The notes beneath the pieces were generated by a model. That model was not told where the DNA came from. It worked only from the letters and a program-made list of their open reading frames with translations, and did no database searches. This document shows, one piece after another, positions 8,487 through 17,064 of a stretch of DNA of 64,000 bases (the stretch's first letter is position 1; each line of letters starts with the position of its first letter). The DNA is from Burkholderia stagnalis (GTDB lineage Bacteria > Pseudomonadota > Gammaproteobacteria > Burkholderiales > Burkholderiaceae): the NCBI RefSeq assembly GCF_902830275.1, contig NZ_CADESW010000005.1:186001-250000 (forward strand), read 5' to 3'. Made by a program: the position numbers and the translations under genes.

Positions 8487-9814
8487 TGTTGGACGAGCGC
8501 GTGCAGCGCGGCGAGCGTCGCTTCGGGCGCCATGTACTCGTCGGTGCGCTGGTTGAGGAACGCGCGGATCCGGTCGATCTTCGCGACGGCCTCGTCGGCC
8601 GCCGGGTCGCTGCCGGCCTGGTATTCGCCGAGCTGCAGCAGCGTCTCGATCTCGCGATGCTTCGCGAGCAGCTGGCGCAGCCGGCCGGCCGCGCCGACGT
8701 GCTCGCGCGTCGTGACCTGCGGCATGATCCGCGACAGGCTGCCGAGCACGTCGATCGCCGGATACTGGTTGCGCGCGGCGATGTCGCGCGACAGGATGAT
8801 GTGGCCGTCGAGAATGCCGCGCACTTCCTCGGCGATCGGGTCGCTGCCGGAATCGTCCTCCGCGAGCACCGTATACAGCGCGGTGATCGAGCCTTGCTCG
8901 CCCATCCCGGTGCGTTCGAGCAGGCGCGGCAGCTCGGCGAACACCGAAGGCGGGAAGCCGCGCCGCGCGGGCGGCTCGCCGGCCGCGAGGCCGATCTCGC
9001 GGCCGGCGCGCGCGAAGCGCGTCAGCGAATCCATCATCAGCAGGACGCGCTTGCCCTGGTCGCGGAAATACTCGGCGATCGCGGTGGCGGCATACGCGGC
9101 CTTCGCGCGCTCGATCGACGAGCGGTCGGAGGTCGCGCACACGACCACCGAGCGCGCCATGCCGTCCTCGCCCATGATCAGCTCGACGAACTCGCGCACT
9201 TCGCGGCCGCGCTCGCCGATCAACGCGATCACGTTGATGTCGCACGACGCGCCGCGCGCGAACATCCCGAGCAGCGTGCTCTTGCCGACGCCCGCGGGCG
9301 CGAAGATCCCCATCCGCTGGCCTTCGCCGAGCGTGATCAGGCCGTCGACGATGCGCACGCCGGTCGCGAGCGACGCGTCCACCATGCGCCGCGACATCGG
9401 GTTCGGCGGCGGCGCGAGCACCGGGCGCAGCGCGTCGTAGTCGAGCGGGCCGCGCCCGTCGATCGGCTCGCCGAAGCTGTCGATCACGCGCCCGAGAATG
9501 CCGTGGCCGACCTTCACCGACAGCGGCCGTCGCAGGCCGATCACGCGCGTGCCGCGATTGACCTCGCCGAGCGTGCCGAACGGCGACAGCAGCGCGACGT
9601 TGCGCGTGAAGCCGACCACTTCCGCATGCTGGATCAGCACGCCCGACGCACTGCGCAGCTCGCACAGCTCGCCGAGCGTCGCCTCGAGGCCGACGACGCG
9701 CACGATCGTGCCGATCACCTCGAGCACCTTGCCGGTCATGCCGACGGCGGGCTCGATCGCGAGCCGCGCGGCCATCGCGTCGGCGACGCGGGACAGGTCG
9801 GTCAGCGCGTTCAT
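8483..9814 (-). CDS. sctN: Type III secretion ATPase SctN (HrcN)
   Basis: A 443-residue cytoplasmic hexameric ATPase of the F1/FliI type that strips chaperones and unfolds substrates at the export gate. Walker A AGVGKST is at residues 174-180. The conserved Glu-rich ERGREVREF is near 201-209 and Walker [12 protein letters not shown] at 258-268 (Asp262). [23 protein letters not shown] further on is characteristic of the SctN/FliI group. Full length and intact. The ATG at 9814 overlaps the sctL stop and the stop overlaps the sctO start. Confidence 0.98.
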   Translation of the reverse strand: MNALTDLSRVADAMAARLAIEPAVGMTGKVLEVIGTIVRVVGLEATLGELCELRSASGVLIQHAEVVGFTRNVALLSPFGTLGEVNRGTRVIGLRRPLSVKVGHGILGRVIDSFGEPIDGRGPLDYDALRPVLAPPPNPMSRRMVDASLATGVRIVDGLITLGEGQRMGIFAPAGVGKSTLLGMFARGASCDINVIALIGERGREVREFVELIMGEDGMARSVVVCATSDRSSIERAKAAYAATAIAEYFRDQGKRVLLMMDSLTRFARAGREIGLAAGEPPARRGFPPSVFAELPRLLERTGMGEQGSITALYTVLAEDDSGSDPIAEEVRGILDGHIILSRDIAARNQYPAIDVLGSLSRIMPQVTTREHVGAAGRLRQLLAKHREIETLLQLGEYQAGSDPAADEAVAKIDRIRAFLNQRTDEYMAPEATLAALHALVQQ

Positions 9815-10527
9815 GCGCGCCCCGCGTCGTCGAGTGCGCGGGCGAGCGCCGCGCGGATCGCATTCAGCTGCGTGTCGAGGCTCGCGTCGACGGTGCCGAA
9901 GTCGGATTCGCACACGCAGGTGCCGCGCGCGACGCGCGCCTCGACCACGACGTCGACGGGCACGTTGCGCCCCTGCCGGCGCCACGCGTCGGCGAGCAAG
10001 CCGAACTGCTCGCGCGCGGCGTCGTAATCGGCGTCGCACACGCGCACCGTCAGGTAGCTCGCGCCGGCGACGACGCGCTCCACCGTCTCCGCCGCGCGCG
10101 CGAACAGGCCGCGCGCGTCTTCCGTGCGCACCATCTGCTGCACGGCCGCGGCGACGAGCTCCGCGAGCCGTTCGCGCATCCGGTCGCGCACGTTGCGCTC
10201 CTGCTCGAACGAATCGGCCGCTTTCGCGTGCCAGTCGGCGATCGCCTGCGCGCGGCCCGCGTCGTAGCCGCGCGCATAGGCGCTGTCGTGCTCGCGCTGC
10301 GCTGCTGCGACGAGCGCGTCGGCCTGCGCACGCGCGTCGGCGGCGATCCGCGCGGCGTCGTCGCGGGCCGTGCGCAGCACGGCGTCGCGTTCCGCCGCGA
10401 GCGCGTCGAGCGCGGCGTCGAGCGCCTCGACCGTCTCGTACGCGTCGCGGCGCAGCACGCCGTGCGGCGCGTCGATGCAGAGATCGTCGGCGAGCGGGAT
10501 CTGTCGGTTCTTCAGCCAAAAAGCCAT
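9811..10527 (-). CDS. sctL: Type III secretion stator protein SctL (HrpB5)
   Basis: A 238-residue peripheral stalk protein that links the ATPase to the cytoplasmic C ring. It starts with a short hydrophobic motif ([15 protein letters not shown]) as in other Hrp2 SctL proteins. A long Ala/Glu/Arg-rich coiled coil follows (residues 35-115), then a C-terminal globular part resembling the F-ATPase delta-like domain. The ATG at 10527 lies inside the 3' end of sctK (16-base overlap), and the stop overlaps the sctN start in ATGA. Confidence 0.9.
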   Translation of the reverse strand: MAFWLKNRQIPLADDLCIDAPHGVLRRDAYETVEALDAALDALAAERDAVLRTARDDAARIAADARAQADALVAAAQREHDSAYARGYDAGRAQAIADWHAKAADSFEQERNVRDRMRERLAELVAAAVQQMVRTEDARGLFARAAETVERVVAGASYLTVRVCDADYDAAREQFGLLADAWRRQGRNVPVDVVVEARVARGTCVCESDFGTVDASLDTQLNAIRAALARALDDAGRA

Positions 10528-11186
10528 GACCACTCCGGAAACAGCGACGGCAGGCGCGCGAGCAGCGTCGCGCCGTCGGCGCTCGCGCCAGCGTGTTCGA
10601 TCCACGGCGGGCGCACGGCGTCGCGCGGCAGCGCGAGGCGCACGATGCGCATCGGCCCCGCCGCCGACCACGCCCGTTCGTGCTCGAACAGGCACCAGCC
10701 TTCCCAGGCGACGTCGTCGCCGGACAGTTGCGCGAGCGGCGCGGCCGGCTCGCGCCGGTCGAGATCGCGCGCGCGCGGCGCATCCGGCAGCGCGGCCAGC
10801 GCGCGGCAGCCGTCGGCGCCGACCCAGCCGGCAAGCCGTTCGCGGCTCGCCCGGTCGATCCAGTGGCGCAGCTCGGTGCGCCGCCGCAGCAGCGCGCGCA
10901 CGCGCAACAGCCGCAGCGCGTCGGCGACGGGCAGCGCGGCGAGCCGGTTCGCGGGCGCATCGAAGCCGTCGAGCGACGGCGACGCAATGCCGAGCGTGCG
11001 CAGCAGCCGCAGCGAGCACGCGGCGCGCAGCGCGGGCGCATGGGCATGCATCGTCGCGACGAGCGGCGCGAGCGCGCCGTGCCAGCTCGCGTGCACCCAG
11101 TCGGCCGCGCGTCGCGCGTTCGTGTCGTAGCCGGCGAGCCACGCGGCCCGCGTCGCGACGCTCGCGACCGTCGCGCCGCCGCTCAT
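10512..11186 (-). CDS. sctK: Type III secretion accessory sorting-platform protein SctK (HrpB4)
   Basis: A 224-residue protein at the hrpB4/sctK position between sctJ and sctL. SctK proteins connect the inner-membrane ring to the SctQ pods and are poorly conserved, so the assignment is mainly by synteny. Visible features are a Trp/His-containing N-terminal third, helical Leu/Arg-rich middle and a C-terminal [10 protein letters not shown]. The ATG at 11186 overlaps the sctJ stop (ATGA). There is no membrane segment. Confidence 0.82.
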   Translation of the reverse strand: MSGGATVASVATRAAWLAGYDTNARRAADWVHASWHGALAPLVATMHAHAPALRAACSLRLLRTLGIASPSLDGFDAPANRLAALPVADALRLLRVRALLRRRTELRHWIDRASRERLAGWVGADGCRALAALPDAPRARDLDRREPAAPLAQLSGDDVAWEGWCLFEHERAWSAAGPMRIVRLALPRDAVRPPWIEHAGASADGATLLARLPSLFPEWSWLFG

Positions 11187-12031
11187 CGCGCGGCGGCCTG
11201 CTGAGAAGCAGCCGCGTTCGCATCGCCGCCGCCACCGCCGCGCAGCCGCGCGGCGAGGCCGCCCGCGCCCGCGCCGCCCTGCTTGCGCGCGCGCCACCAC
11301 AGCACGCCGCCGCCGGCCGCGAGCAACACGCACACGACGACGGCGATCAGCACGCCGACGAGCGCGACGCCGCCGGATTTCTGCGCGGACGGCTGCGCGG
11401 CCGACACGAGATCGATCGGCTCGGCGGCGACCGACGTGACGCTCACCTCGTCGTATTTCAGCCCCTCGACGCTATGGACGACGAGGTTCTTGATCTGCGG
11501 CGTGAGCGTCGCGAGGTTCGCGTTCGGCCGGTACTTGATGAACACCGACGCCGACGACGGCTTCGCGACCTGCGCGAGCGGATCGTTGTTCGGCAGCACG
11601 ATGTGCACGCGCGCGACCACGACGCCGTCGATTTTCGACAGCGTGTCCGACAGCTCCTGCGACACGCCGTAGATGAACCGCACGCGCTCCTCGGTCGGCG
11701 TCGACACGAGGCCGTCCTTCTTGAACAGCGCGCCGAGATCGTCGTAACGCGTCGCGGGCAGCCCGCGCGCGCGCAGCACTTCCATCGCCTTGACGATCTG
11801 CTTGTCGTCGACGGCGAGCGTCCAGGTCTTGCCGCCGTCGGGCGACTTCTTCTGCGCGTCGACGCCGTTCTGCAGCAGCGCGGCCATCATCTCGTTGCAG
11901 TCGCGCTCGGCGAGGCCGCCGTACAGCTCCTGCTGGCAGCCGGCGACGAGCACGGCGCTCGCGAGCAGCGCGGCGAGCCGGGCCATGCGGCGGCGGCCGC
12001 GCGCGGAGATCGGGGGATGGAGTCGGTTCAT
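11183..12031 (-). CDS. sctJ: Type III secretion inner-membrane ring lipoprotein SctJ (HrcJ)
   Basis: A 282-residue periplasmic lipoprotein forming the inner ring of the basal body (YscJ/FliF family). The signal sequence ends in a lipobox LVAGC with Cys32 as the lipidation site. The ring-building domains follow (for example ARGLPATRYDDLGALF and PTEERVRFIYGVSQELSDTLS). A transmembrane helix at about 222-246 is followed by a short basic, glycine-rich cytoplasmic tail. Full length. It starts 2 bases after the sctI stop. Confidence 0.96.
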   Translation of the reverse strand: MNRLHPPISARGRRRMARLAALLASAVLVAGCQQELYGGLAERDCNEMMAALLQNGVDAQKKSPDGGKTWTLAVDDKQIVKAMEVLRARGLPATRYDDLGALFKKDGLVSTPTEERVRFIYGVSQELSDTLSKIDGVVVARVHIVLPNNDPLAQVAKPSSASVFIKYRPNANLATLTPQIKNLVVHSVEGLKYDEVSVTSVAAEPIDLVSAAQPSAQKSGGVALVGVLIAVVVCVLLAAGGGVLWWRARKQGGAGAGGLAARLRGGGGGDANAAASQQAAAR

Positions 12032-12033
12032 GG

Positions 12034-12450
12034 CTATTGGTTCTTCATCAGCGAGCCGATCGCATCTTTCGTCGACGTGACGACGCCCATCTTCGCCTGC
12101 AGGTCGATCTGCATCGCGGTCGCCTCGGCCGACGCCTGGATCGACGCCGCGAACATCTGGTTCATCGACAGCTCGTCCGCGTGCTGGCTCAGGTACGCGG
12201 CGTTGTCGAGCGTCTGCCTGATCGCGGCGTCCGACGTCTCGACGAGCTTCGAGATCGCGCTGCCTTCCTGCGCGTGCGAGACGGGCGGCGTCGGCGTTGC
12301 GTTCGACATCAGCGCCTGGAAACGGCCGGCGACGTCGGGCGAAACCTCGGGCGGGACGTGGCTCGTGGCGCCGGCGGGCGCCGCCGCCGCGTCGGAGAAG
12401 GCGACGTCGAGCGCACGAGTCAGGTCGGTCGGGGAAAGCGGGGCGGTCAT
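12034..12450 (-). CDS. sctI: Type III secretion inner-rod protein SctI (HrpB2)
   Basis: A 138-residue small secreted protein that forms the inner rod/adaptor below the needle or pilus. The C-terminal half is amphipathic helix with polar and Met/Gln-rich spacing (DELSMNQMFAASIQASAEA) and ends in KNQ, as seen in the HrpB2/YscI group; the N-terminal half is disordered. GAGGAGG lies just before the ATG at 12450. It stands between hrpB1 and sctJ, the standard hrpB2 position. Confidence 0.88.
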   Translation of the reverse strand: MTAPLSPTDLTRALDVAFSDAAAAPAGATSHVPPEVSPDVAGRFQALMSNATPTPPVSHAQEGSAISKLVETSDAAIRQTLDNAAYLSQHADELSMNQMFAASIQASAEATAMQIDLQAKMGVVTSTKDAIGSLMKNQ

Positions 12451-12463
12451 GTCGGCCTCCTCG

Positions 12464-13033
12464 TCAAAGACGCAGATATTGCTGATGCGCGAACGCGGCC
12501 TGCGCGTCGAAGCCGCCGGCCGGGTTCGCGGGTGCGGCGCCGGTCGCATCGCCGTTCGCCGCGGCGGCCGATTCGGGCAATTCCCAGACGCCCGTGCGGT
12601 CCGCATGTTCCTTCGCGAGCATCACGTCGTGCTGCCGTTCGAGCGCACGCACCAGCGCGACCGCCTGAGCGGGGCTGCCGGCCGCCAGCACTTCGTCGGC
12701 GGCGATCCGCCATTCGGGGTCGCGCTTCAGTTGCAGCGCGAACGCGAGCAGCGCCTTGCCGTAGATCGCGTTGGTCGTGCCGTTCGCTATTTCTGCGAAC
12801 ACGCGCACCGCGTCGTCCCAGTTGCCGAGCGCGACGTGCAGCATGCCGTCGAACATGTCGGCGGCCGGCAGCTGCGGCGCGAGCACGCGCAGCGCGTCGA
12901 TCAGCAGGCCGATGTCGTACGGATCGGCGGCCGGGCCGTCGAGCGCGCCGCCGAGCGCAAGGCTCGCGGCGTCGATCAGTTCGTTCAGCGCCGCTTGGCT
13001 GCATCGCAGGTAAGTCGGCCGGGATTCGTCCAT
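12464..13033 (-). CDS. hrpB1: HrpB1/HrpK-family type III secretion protein
   Basis: A 189-residue cytoplasmic or periplasmic-active accessory protein of the HrpB1/HrpK family found in Hrp2 systems. The first 110 residues are TPR-like helices (GLLIDALRVLAPQLPAAD, then GNWDDAVRVFAEI), the pattern typical of the family; the C-terminal tail is Ala/Asn/Gly-rich. It is the first gene of the leftward operon and carries its own perfect hrpII box 100 bases upstream. In Xanthomonas HrpB1 interacts with HrpB2 and peptidoglycan. A second member of the family is encoded at 26155-26640. Confidence 0.9.
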   Translation of the reverse strand: MDESRPTYLRCSQAALNELIDAASLALGGALDGPAADPYDIGLLIDALRVLAPQLPAADMFDGMLHVALGNWDDAVRVFAEIANGTTNAIYGKALLAFALQLKRDPEWRIAADEVLAAGSPAQAVALVRALERQHDVMLAKEHADRTGVWELPESAAAANGDATGAAPANPAGGFDAQAAFAHQQYLRL

Positions 13034-13096
13034 GGTGTGCGCTCCGTGGCGCCGCGCGAGCGGCGCATGTCGTTGAGGGAAAGGCGTATGAGGCGC

Positions 13097-13157
13097 AAGG
13101 TAGCAGCGCGCCGCGGCCGGCCGGGCGCCGATGCGAAGCGTGCGCGCGCGGCGCGAA
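13097..13157 (-). promoter_or_regulatory. hrpII/PIP box and -10-like hexamer for the hrpB1-sctT operon
   Basis: Read leftward: TTCGC (13157-13153), 15 bases, TTCGC (13137-13133), 30 bases, TACCTT (13102-13097; fits YANNNT). A perfect match to the HrpX/HrpB box. It stands back to back with the sctU box, 14 bases apart. Confidence 0.9.
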
Positions 13158-13171
13158 GCGGCGTCGTGCGC

Positions 13172-13233
13172 TTCGCGCCCGACGGCGCCGCTTCGGGTCG
13201 GCAAGCGCCTGCGCGTTCGTGCGCCGCTAACGT
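13172..13233 (+). promoter_or_regulatory. hrpII/PIP box and -10-like hexamer for the sctU-sctV-sctP operon
   Basis: TTCGC at 13172-13176, 15 bases, TTCGG at 13192-13196 (TTCG-N16-TTCG intact, last base of the second half differs from PIP), then 31 bases and TAACGT (13228-13233; fits YANNNT). sctU starts 37 bases later. Confidence 0.88.
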
Positions 13234-13269
13234 ACGCGTCATGTCCGACTCTCGACAGGAACGGCGGCG

Positions 13270-14355
13270 ATGGCCGAAGAGAAAACCGAAGAGCCTTCCG
13301 AGCGGAAGCTGAAGAAAGTTCGCGAGAAGGGCCAGGTCGCGAAGAGCAAGGACGTCGCCGACGCGGTGACGCTCGCGGCCGTGATCGGCGTGCTGAGCGC
13401 GGGCGAATCGTTGCTGTTGGGCGGCCTGACGCGCACGATCCGCACGGCGCTCGATTTCGTGAATGGCGATCGCACGCCGCAGGCAACGTTCTCGGCGCTG
13501 CACGACCTTGCCGCGAGCGCCGCGCTGACGATGCTGCCGTTCGTCGCCGCCGCGATCGTCGCGGGCATCGTGTCGCAGGCGCCGCAGGCGGGTTTCATGA
13601 TCACGCTCGAACCCGTGATGCCGAAGTTCGACGCGATCAACCCGATGGCGGGGATCAAGAAGATCTTCTCGATGAAGTCGCTGATCGAGCTCGTCAAGAT
13701 GATCGTCAAGGCGATCGTGCTCGCGTGCGTGATCTGGAAGCTGATGACGTCGCTGTTCCCGCTGGTCGTCGCGAGCGTGTACGAGGCGACGCCGCAACTG
13801 TCGCGCGTGCTGTGGACCGTGCTGATGAAGCTGCTGGGCGTGGTCGCGCTGGTCGTCACGGTGTTCGCGGCGGCCGACTACAAGCTCGCGCGCGTGATGT
13901 TCATCCGCGACAACCGGATGACGAAGGAAGAGACGAAGCGCGAGCACAAGGAGAGCGAAGGCGATCCGCACACGAAGGGCGAGCGCCGCCGGCTCGCGCG
14001 CGAGATCGCGACCAGCGCGCCGGCGCGGCAGAAGGTCGGGCAGGCGAACGTGCTGGTCGTCAACCCGACGCACTACGCGGTCGCGATCCGCTACGCGCCC
14101 GACGAGCATCCGCTGCCGCGGGTGATCGAGAAGGCCGTCGACGACGGCGCGCTCGCGCTGCGCCGCCACGCGCATGCGCAAGGCGTGCCGATCGTCGGCA
14201 ACCCGCCCGTTGCGCGCGCGCTGTACCGCGTCGAGCGCGACGCGGCGATTCCCGAAGAACTGTTCGAGACGGTGGCCACGATCCTGCGCTGGGTCGAATC
14301 GGTCGCGGGCACGCGCGCCGATGCCGCCGTCGCTCCCATCGCGAGGTCGTCATGA
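13270..14355 (+). CDS. sctU: Type III secretion switch protein SctU (HrcU)
   Basis: A 361-residue inner-membrane protein with four hydrophobic segments in the first 205 residues and a cytoplasmic C-terminal domain. That domain contains the autocleavage motif NPTH at residues 265-268. Cleavage between Asn and Pro switches export from early to later substrates together with SctP. The N-terminus MAEEKTEEPSERKLKKVREKG is typical of the family. First gene of the rightward operon; its last bases overlap the sctV ATG. Confidence 0.97.
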   Translation: MAEEKTEEPSERKLKKVREKGQVAKSKDVADAVTLAAVIGVLSAGESLLLGGLTRTIRTALDFVNGDRTPQATFSALHDLAASAALTMLPFVAAAIVAGIVSQAPQAGFMITLEPVMPKFDAINPMAGIKKIFSMKSLIELVKMIVKAIVLACVIWKLMTSLFPLVVASVYEATPQLSRVLWTVLMKLLGVVALVVTVFAAADYKLARVMFIRDNRMTKEETKREHKESEGDPHTKGERRRLAREIATSAPARQKVGQANVLVVNPTHYAVAIRYAPDEHPLPRVIEKAVDDGALALRRHAHAQGVPIVGNPPVARALYRVERDAAIPEELFETVATILRWVESVAGTRADAAVAPIARSS

Positions 14356-16424
14356 CGCTGAAAACCCTCAAACTTCCCGCCGGCGGCGAGGTCGGCATCA
14401 CGATGCTGATCGTCGCGATCGTCTCGCTGATGATCCTGCCGCTGCCGCCCGAAGTGATCGACGTGCTGCTCGGCATCAACATCGCGATCAGCGTCACGCT
14501 GCTGATGGTGACGATGTATGTCGGCAGCATCGTGTCGCTGTCGGTGTTTCCGTCGGTCCTGCTGTTCACGACGCTGTTCCGGCTGTCGCTGAACATCGCG
14601 TCGACGAAGTCGATCCTGCTGCACGCGAACGCGGGCGACATCATCGAAAGCTTCGGCGAGCTCGTCGTCGGCGGCAATCTGGTGGTGGGCCTCGTCGTGT
14701 TCCTGATCATCACGACCGTGCAGTTCATCGTGATCGCGAAGGGCTCGGAGCGGGTGGCCGAAGTCGGCGCGCGCTTCACGCTCGACGCGATGCCCGGCAA
14801 GCAGATGAGCATCGACGCGGACTTGCGCGCGAACATCCTGACGCCCGACGAGGCGCGCCGCAAGCGCGCGACGCTCGCGAAGGAGAGCCAGCTGCACGGC
14901 GGGATGGACGGCGCGATGAAGTTCGTGAAGGGCGACGCGATCGCGGGGCTCATCATCACGCTCGTCAACATCGTCGCGGGCATCGCGATCGGCGTGATGT
15001 ACCACGGGATGACGGCCGGCGACGCGGCGAACCGCTTCTCGATCCTGTCGGTGGGCGACGCGATGGTGTCGCAGATTCCGTCGCTGCTGATCTCGGTGGC
15101 GGCCGGCGTGATGATCACGCGCGTCGCCGACGATCACGACGAAGGCGACGGCGCGTCGCTCGGCTCGGAGATCGCGAAGCAGCTCGGCGGCAGCCATCGC
15201 GCGCTGTATTTCGCGGCGGTGCTGCTGGTCGGCTTCGCGGCGGTGCCGGGTTTTCCGGCGATGCTGTTCGTGCTGCTGTCGGCGATGCTGGCGTTCGCCG
15301 GCTACCGGCTGCAGAAGGGCGCGCGCCGCACGACCGCGCGCGGCGAGCCGGTGATCGCGCTGCAGCGCGCGGGCGCGAAGAGCAGCACGCCGTCGATCCT
15401 GCCGCGCGCGCCGCTGTTCACCTGCGCGATCGGCGTGCGGGTGTCGCCGGATCTGGTCGCGCGGCTCGCGCCCGCCGCGCTCGATCGCGCGTTCGACGAG
15501 GAGCGCGCGAAGCTGCAGGAGGAGCAGGGGCTGCCGTTTCCGGGCATCACGCTGTGGACCAGCGACGCGCTGCCCGACGCGACCTGCGAGATCCTGATGC
15601 GCGACGTGCCGCAGGCGCGGTTCGAACTGCCCGCCGACCAGACGATGCTGCCCGACGCGGCGTCGGACCCGGCGCTCGCCGGCCGCTGCACGAAGCGCGG
15701 GCCCGCGGGTGGCCTCGCCGAGAGCTATTGGATCGACGACAAGGCGGTGCCGGCCGGCGCGCGCGCGTGGCGCGCGGAGCAGGTGATCGCGCACGAGACG
15801 ATCGCGCTGCTGCGGCGCAACGCGCACCTGTTCCTCGGCATCCAGGAAACCCAGTGGATTCTCGACCAGCTCGGCATCGACTATCCGGGGCTCGTCGCCG
15901 AAGTGCAGAAGGCGCTGCCGACGCAGCGGATCGCCGACGTGCTGCGCCGCCTGCTCGAAGAGCACATCCCGATCCGCAACGCGCGCGACATCATGGAGAG
16001 CCTCGTCGCGTGGGGGCCGAAGGAGAAGGACATGCTGATGCTCGCCGAATACGTGCGCGGCGACCTGTCGCGCTACCTCGCGTATCGCGCGTCGCGCGGC
16101 ACGCGGCAACTGCCGGCCGTGCTGCTCGACCTGCCGGTCGAACAGCATATCCGCCAGTCGATCAAGCAGACGCCCGCCGGCAACTTCCTCGCGCTGCCGC
16201 CCGAGCAGGTCCGCTATCTGGTCGACAGCGTCGCGTCGTTCGTCGGCGAGACGCCGCGCCACGACGTCGCGCTCGTCACGTCGATGGACGTGCGCCGCTA
16301 CACGCGGCGGATGATCGAGGCGCGGCTCGGCTGGCTGCCGGTCTATTCGTACCAGGAGCTCGGCGACCAGGTCGAGCTGCAGCCGGTCGGCCGCGTGACG
16401 ATGCCGTCGGCGGCGCCGGCATGA
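14352..16424 (+). CDS. sctV: Type III export gate protein SctV (HrcV)
   Basis: A 690-residue export gate component of the FlhA/SctV family. The N-terminal half holds about eight transmembrane helices and the conserved loop with RFTLDAMPGKQMSIDADL. The C-terminal 350 residues form the nonameric cytoplasmic ring that docks chaperone-substrate complexes (QWILDQLG and LAEYVRGDLSRYL are family stretches). Full length. The start overlaps sctU by four bases and the stop overlaps the next gene by four bases, so the three genes are translationally coupled. Confidence 0.98.
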   Translation: MTLKTLKLPAGGEVGITMLIVAIVSLMILPLPPEVIDVLLGINIAISVTLLMVTMYVGSIVSLSVFPSVLLFTTLFRLSLNIASTKSILLHANAGDIIESFGELVVGGNLVVGLVVFLIITTVQFIVIAKGSERVAEVGARFTLDAMPGKQMSIDADLRANILTPDEARRKRATLAKESQLHGGMDGAMKFVKGDAIAGLIITLVNIVAGIAIGVMYHGMTAGDAANRFSILSVGDAMVSQIPSLLISVAAGVMITRVADDHDEGDGASLGSEIAKQLGGSHRALYFAAVLLVGFAAVPGFPAMLFVLLSAMLAFAGYRLQKGARRTTARGEPVIALQRAGAKSSTPSILPRAPLFTCAIGVRVSPDLVARLAPAALDRAFDEERAKLQEEQGLPFPGITLWTSDALPDATCEILMRDVPQARFELPADQTMLPDAASDPALAGRCTKRGPAGGLAESYWIDDKAVPAGARAWRAEQVIAHETIALLRRNAHLFLGIQETQWILDQLGIDYPGLVAEVQKALPTQRIADVLRRLLEEHIPIRNARDIMESLVAWGPKEKDMLMLAEYVRGDLSRYLAYRASRGTRQLPAVLLDLPVEQHIRQSIKQTPAGNFLALPPEQVRYLVDSVASFVGETPRHDVALVTSMDVRRYTRRMIEARLGWLPVYSYQELGDQVELQPVGRVTMPSAAPA

Positions 16425-17032
16425 GCGCCGCCGACCTGAGGCCCGTGCGGATCATCGCGGGCGAGCCGGTGGCCGAAGCGGGCGGATCGCCGACGGCTGC
16501 GCGCGCGGCCCGGCGCGGCTTCGACTATGCGCAACTGCTGCGGCGCTCGCGCGTCGCGCCGGCCGGCGAACGCGCATCGGCCGGCGACGAGCGGTGGCGC
16601 GATGCATCGACGCCGTGGCGCGACGGCCCGCCGCCGTCGTTCGAGCGGAACCCGGACGCATTGCCGGACGCGCTCGGGCGCGAAGCGATGGCGCGCGCGT
16701 GCGCGGGTTCCGATGCGTTCGTCAATCAGGTGTTCGCGCAGCGCGAGCGGATGGTGCGCGTGGCCGAGACGCTCGCGGCCGAGATCGCCGCCCTGTGCGG
16801 CGACGACACGGCGGGACAGTGGGACATCAGCCTGCCGCTCGATGCGGCGCTGCTGCCGGACACGCTGCTGCATCTGGTTCTTTCGCGTTTCGACTTGCGG
16901 CTTCGGTTCGAGACGCCGGACGCGGCGACGCGGCACTTACTCTGCACGCATGGCGCGACGCTGCATGCGCGACTCGACACGCTGCTCGCGCATCACGGCA
17001 CGCCGCGCACGATCGAGATCGACGTCGACTGA
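16421..17032 (+). CDS. sctP: Type III secretion substrate-specificity switch protein SctP (HpaP/HpaC-like)
   Basis: A 203-residue protein at the place of hpaP/hpaC behind sctV. It has a disordered, Pro/Arg-rich first half and a conserved C-terminal region starting near GQWDISLPLDAALLPDTLLHL, which resembles the T3S4 (FliK-like) substrate-specificity domain. Such proteins control the change from rod/pilin export to translocators and effectors through SctU. The primary sequence is poorly conserved, so the call combines synteny and C-terminal pattern. sctQ follows after 32 bases. Confidence 0.82.
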   Translation: MSAADLRPVRIIAGEPVAEAGGSPTAARAARRGFDYAQLLRRSRVAPAGERASAGDERWRDASTPWRDGPPPSFERNPDALPDALGREAMARACAGSDAFVNQVFAQRERMVRVAETLAAEIAALCGDDTAGQWDISLPLDAALLPDTLLHLVLSRFDLRLRFETPDAATRHLLCTHGATLHARLDTLLAHHGTPRTIEIDVD

Positions 17033-17064
17033 GCGCGCGCAACCGAACCCGACCAATCGCGACG

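Noticed and set aside
13131..17032. Very long frames overlapping sctU, sctV and sctP (over 900 codons)
   Set aside because: They are high-GC shadow frames, full of Arg/Ala/Gly with no recognisable domain, and lie across several clear genes.
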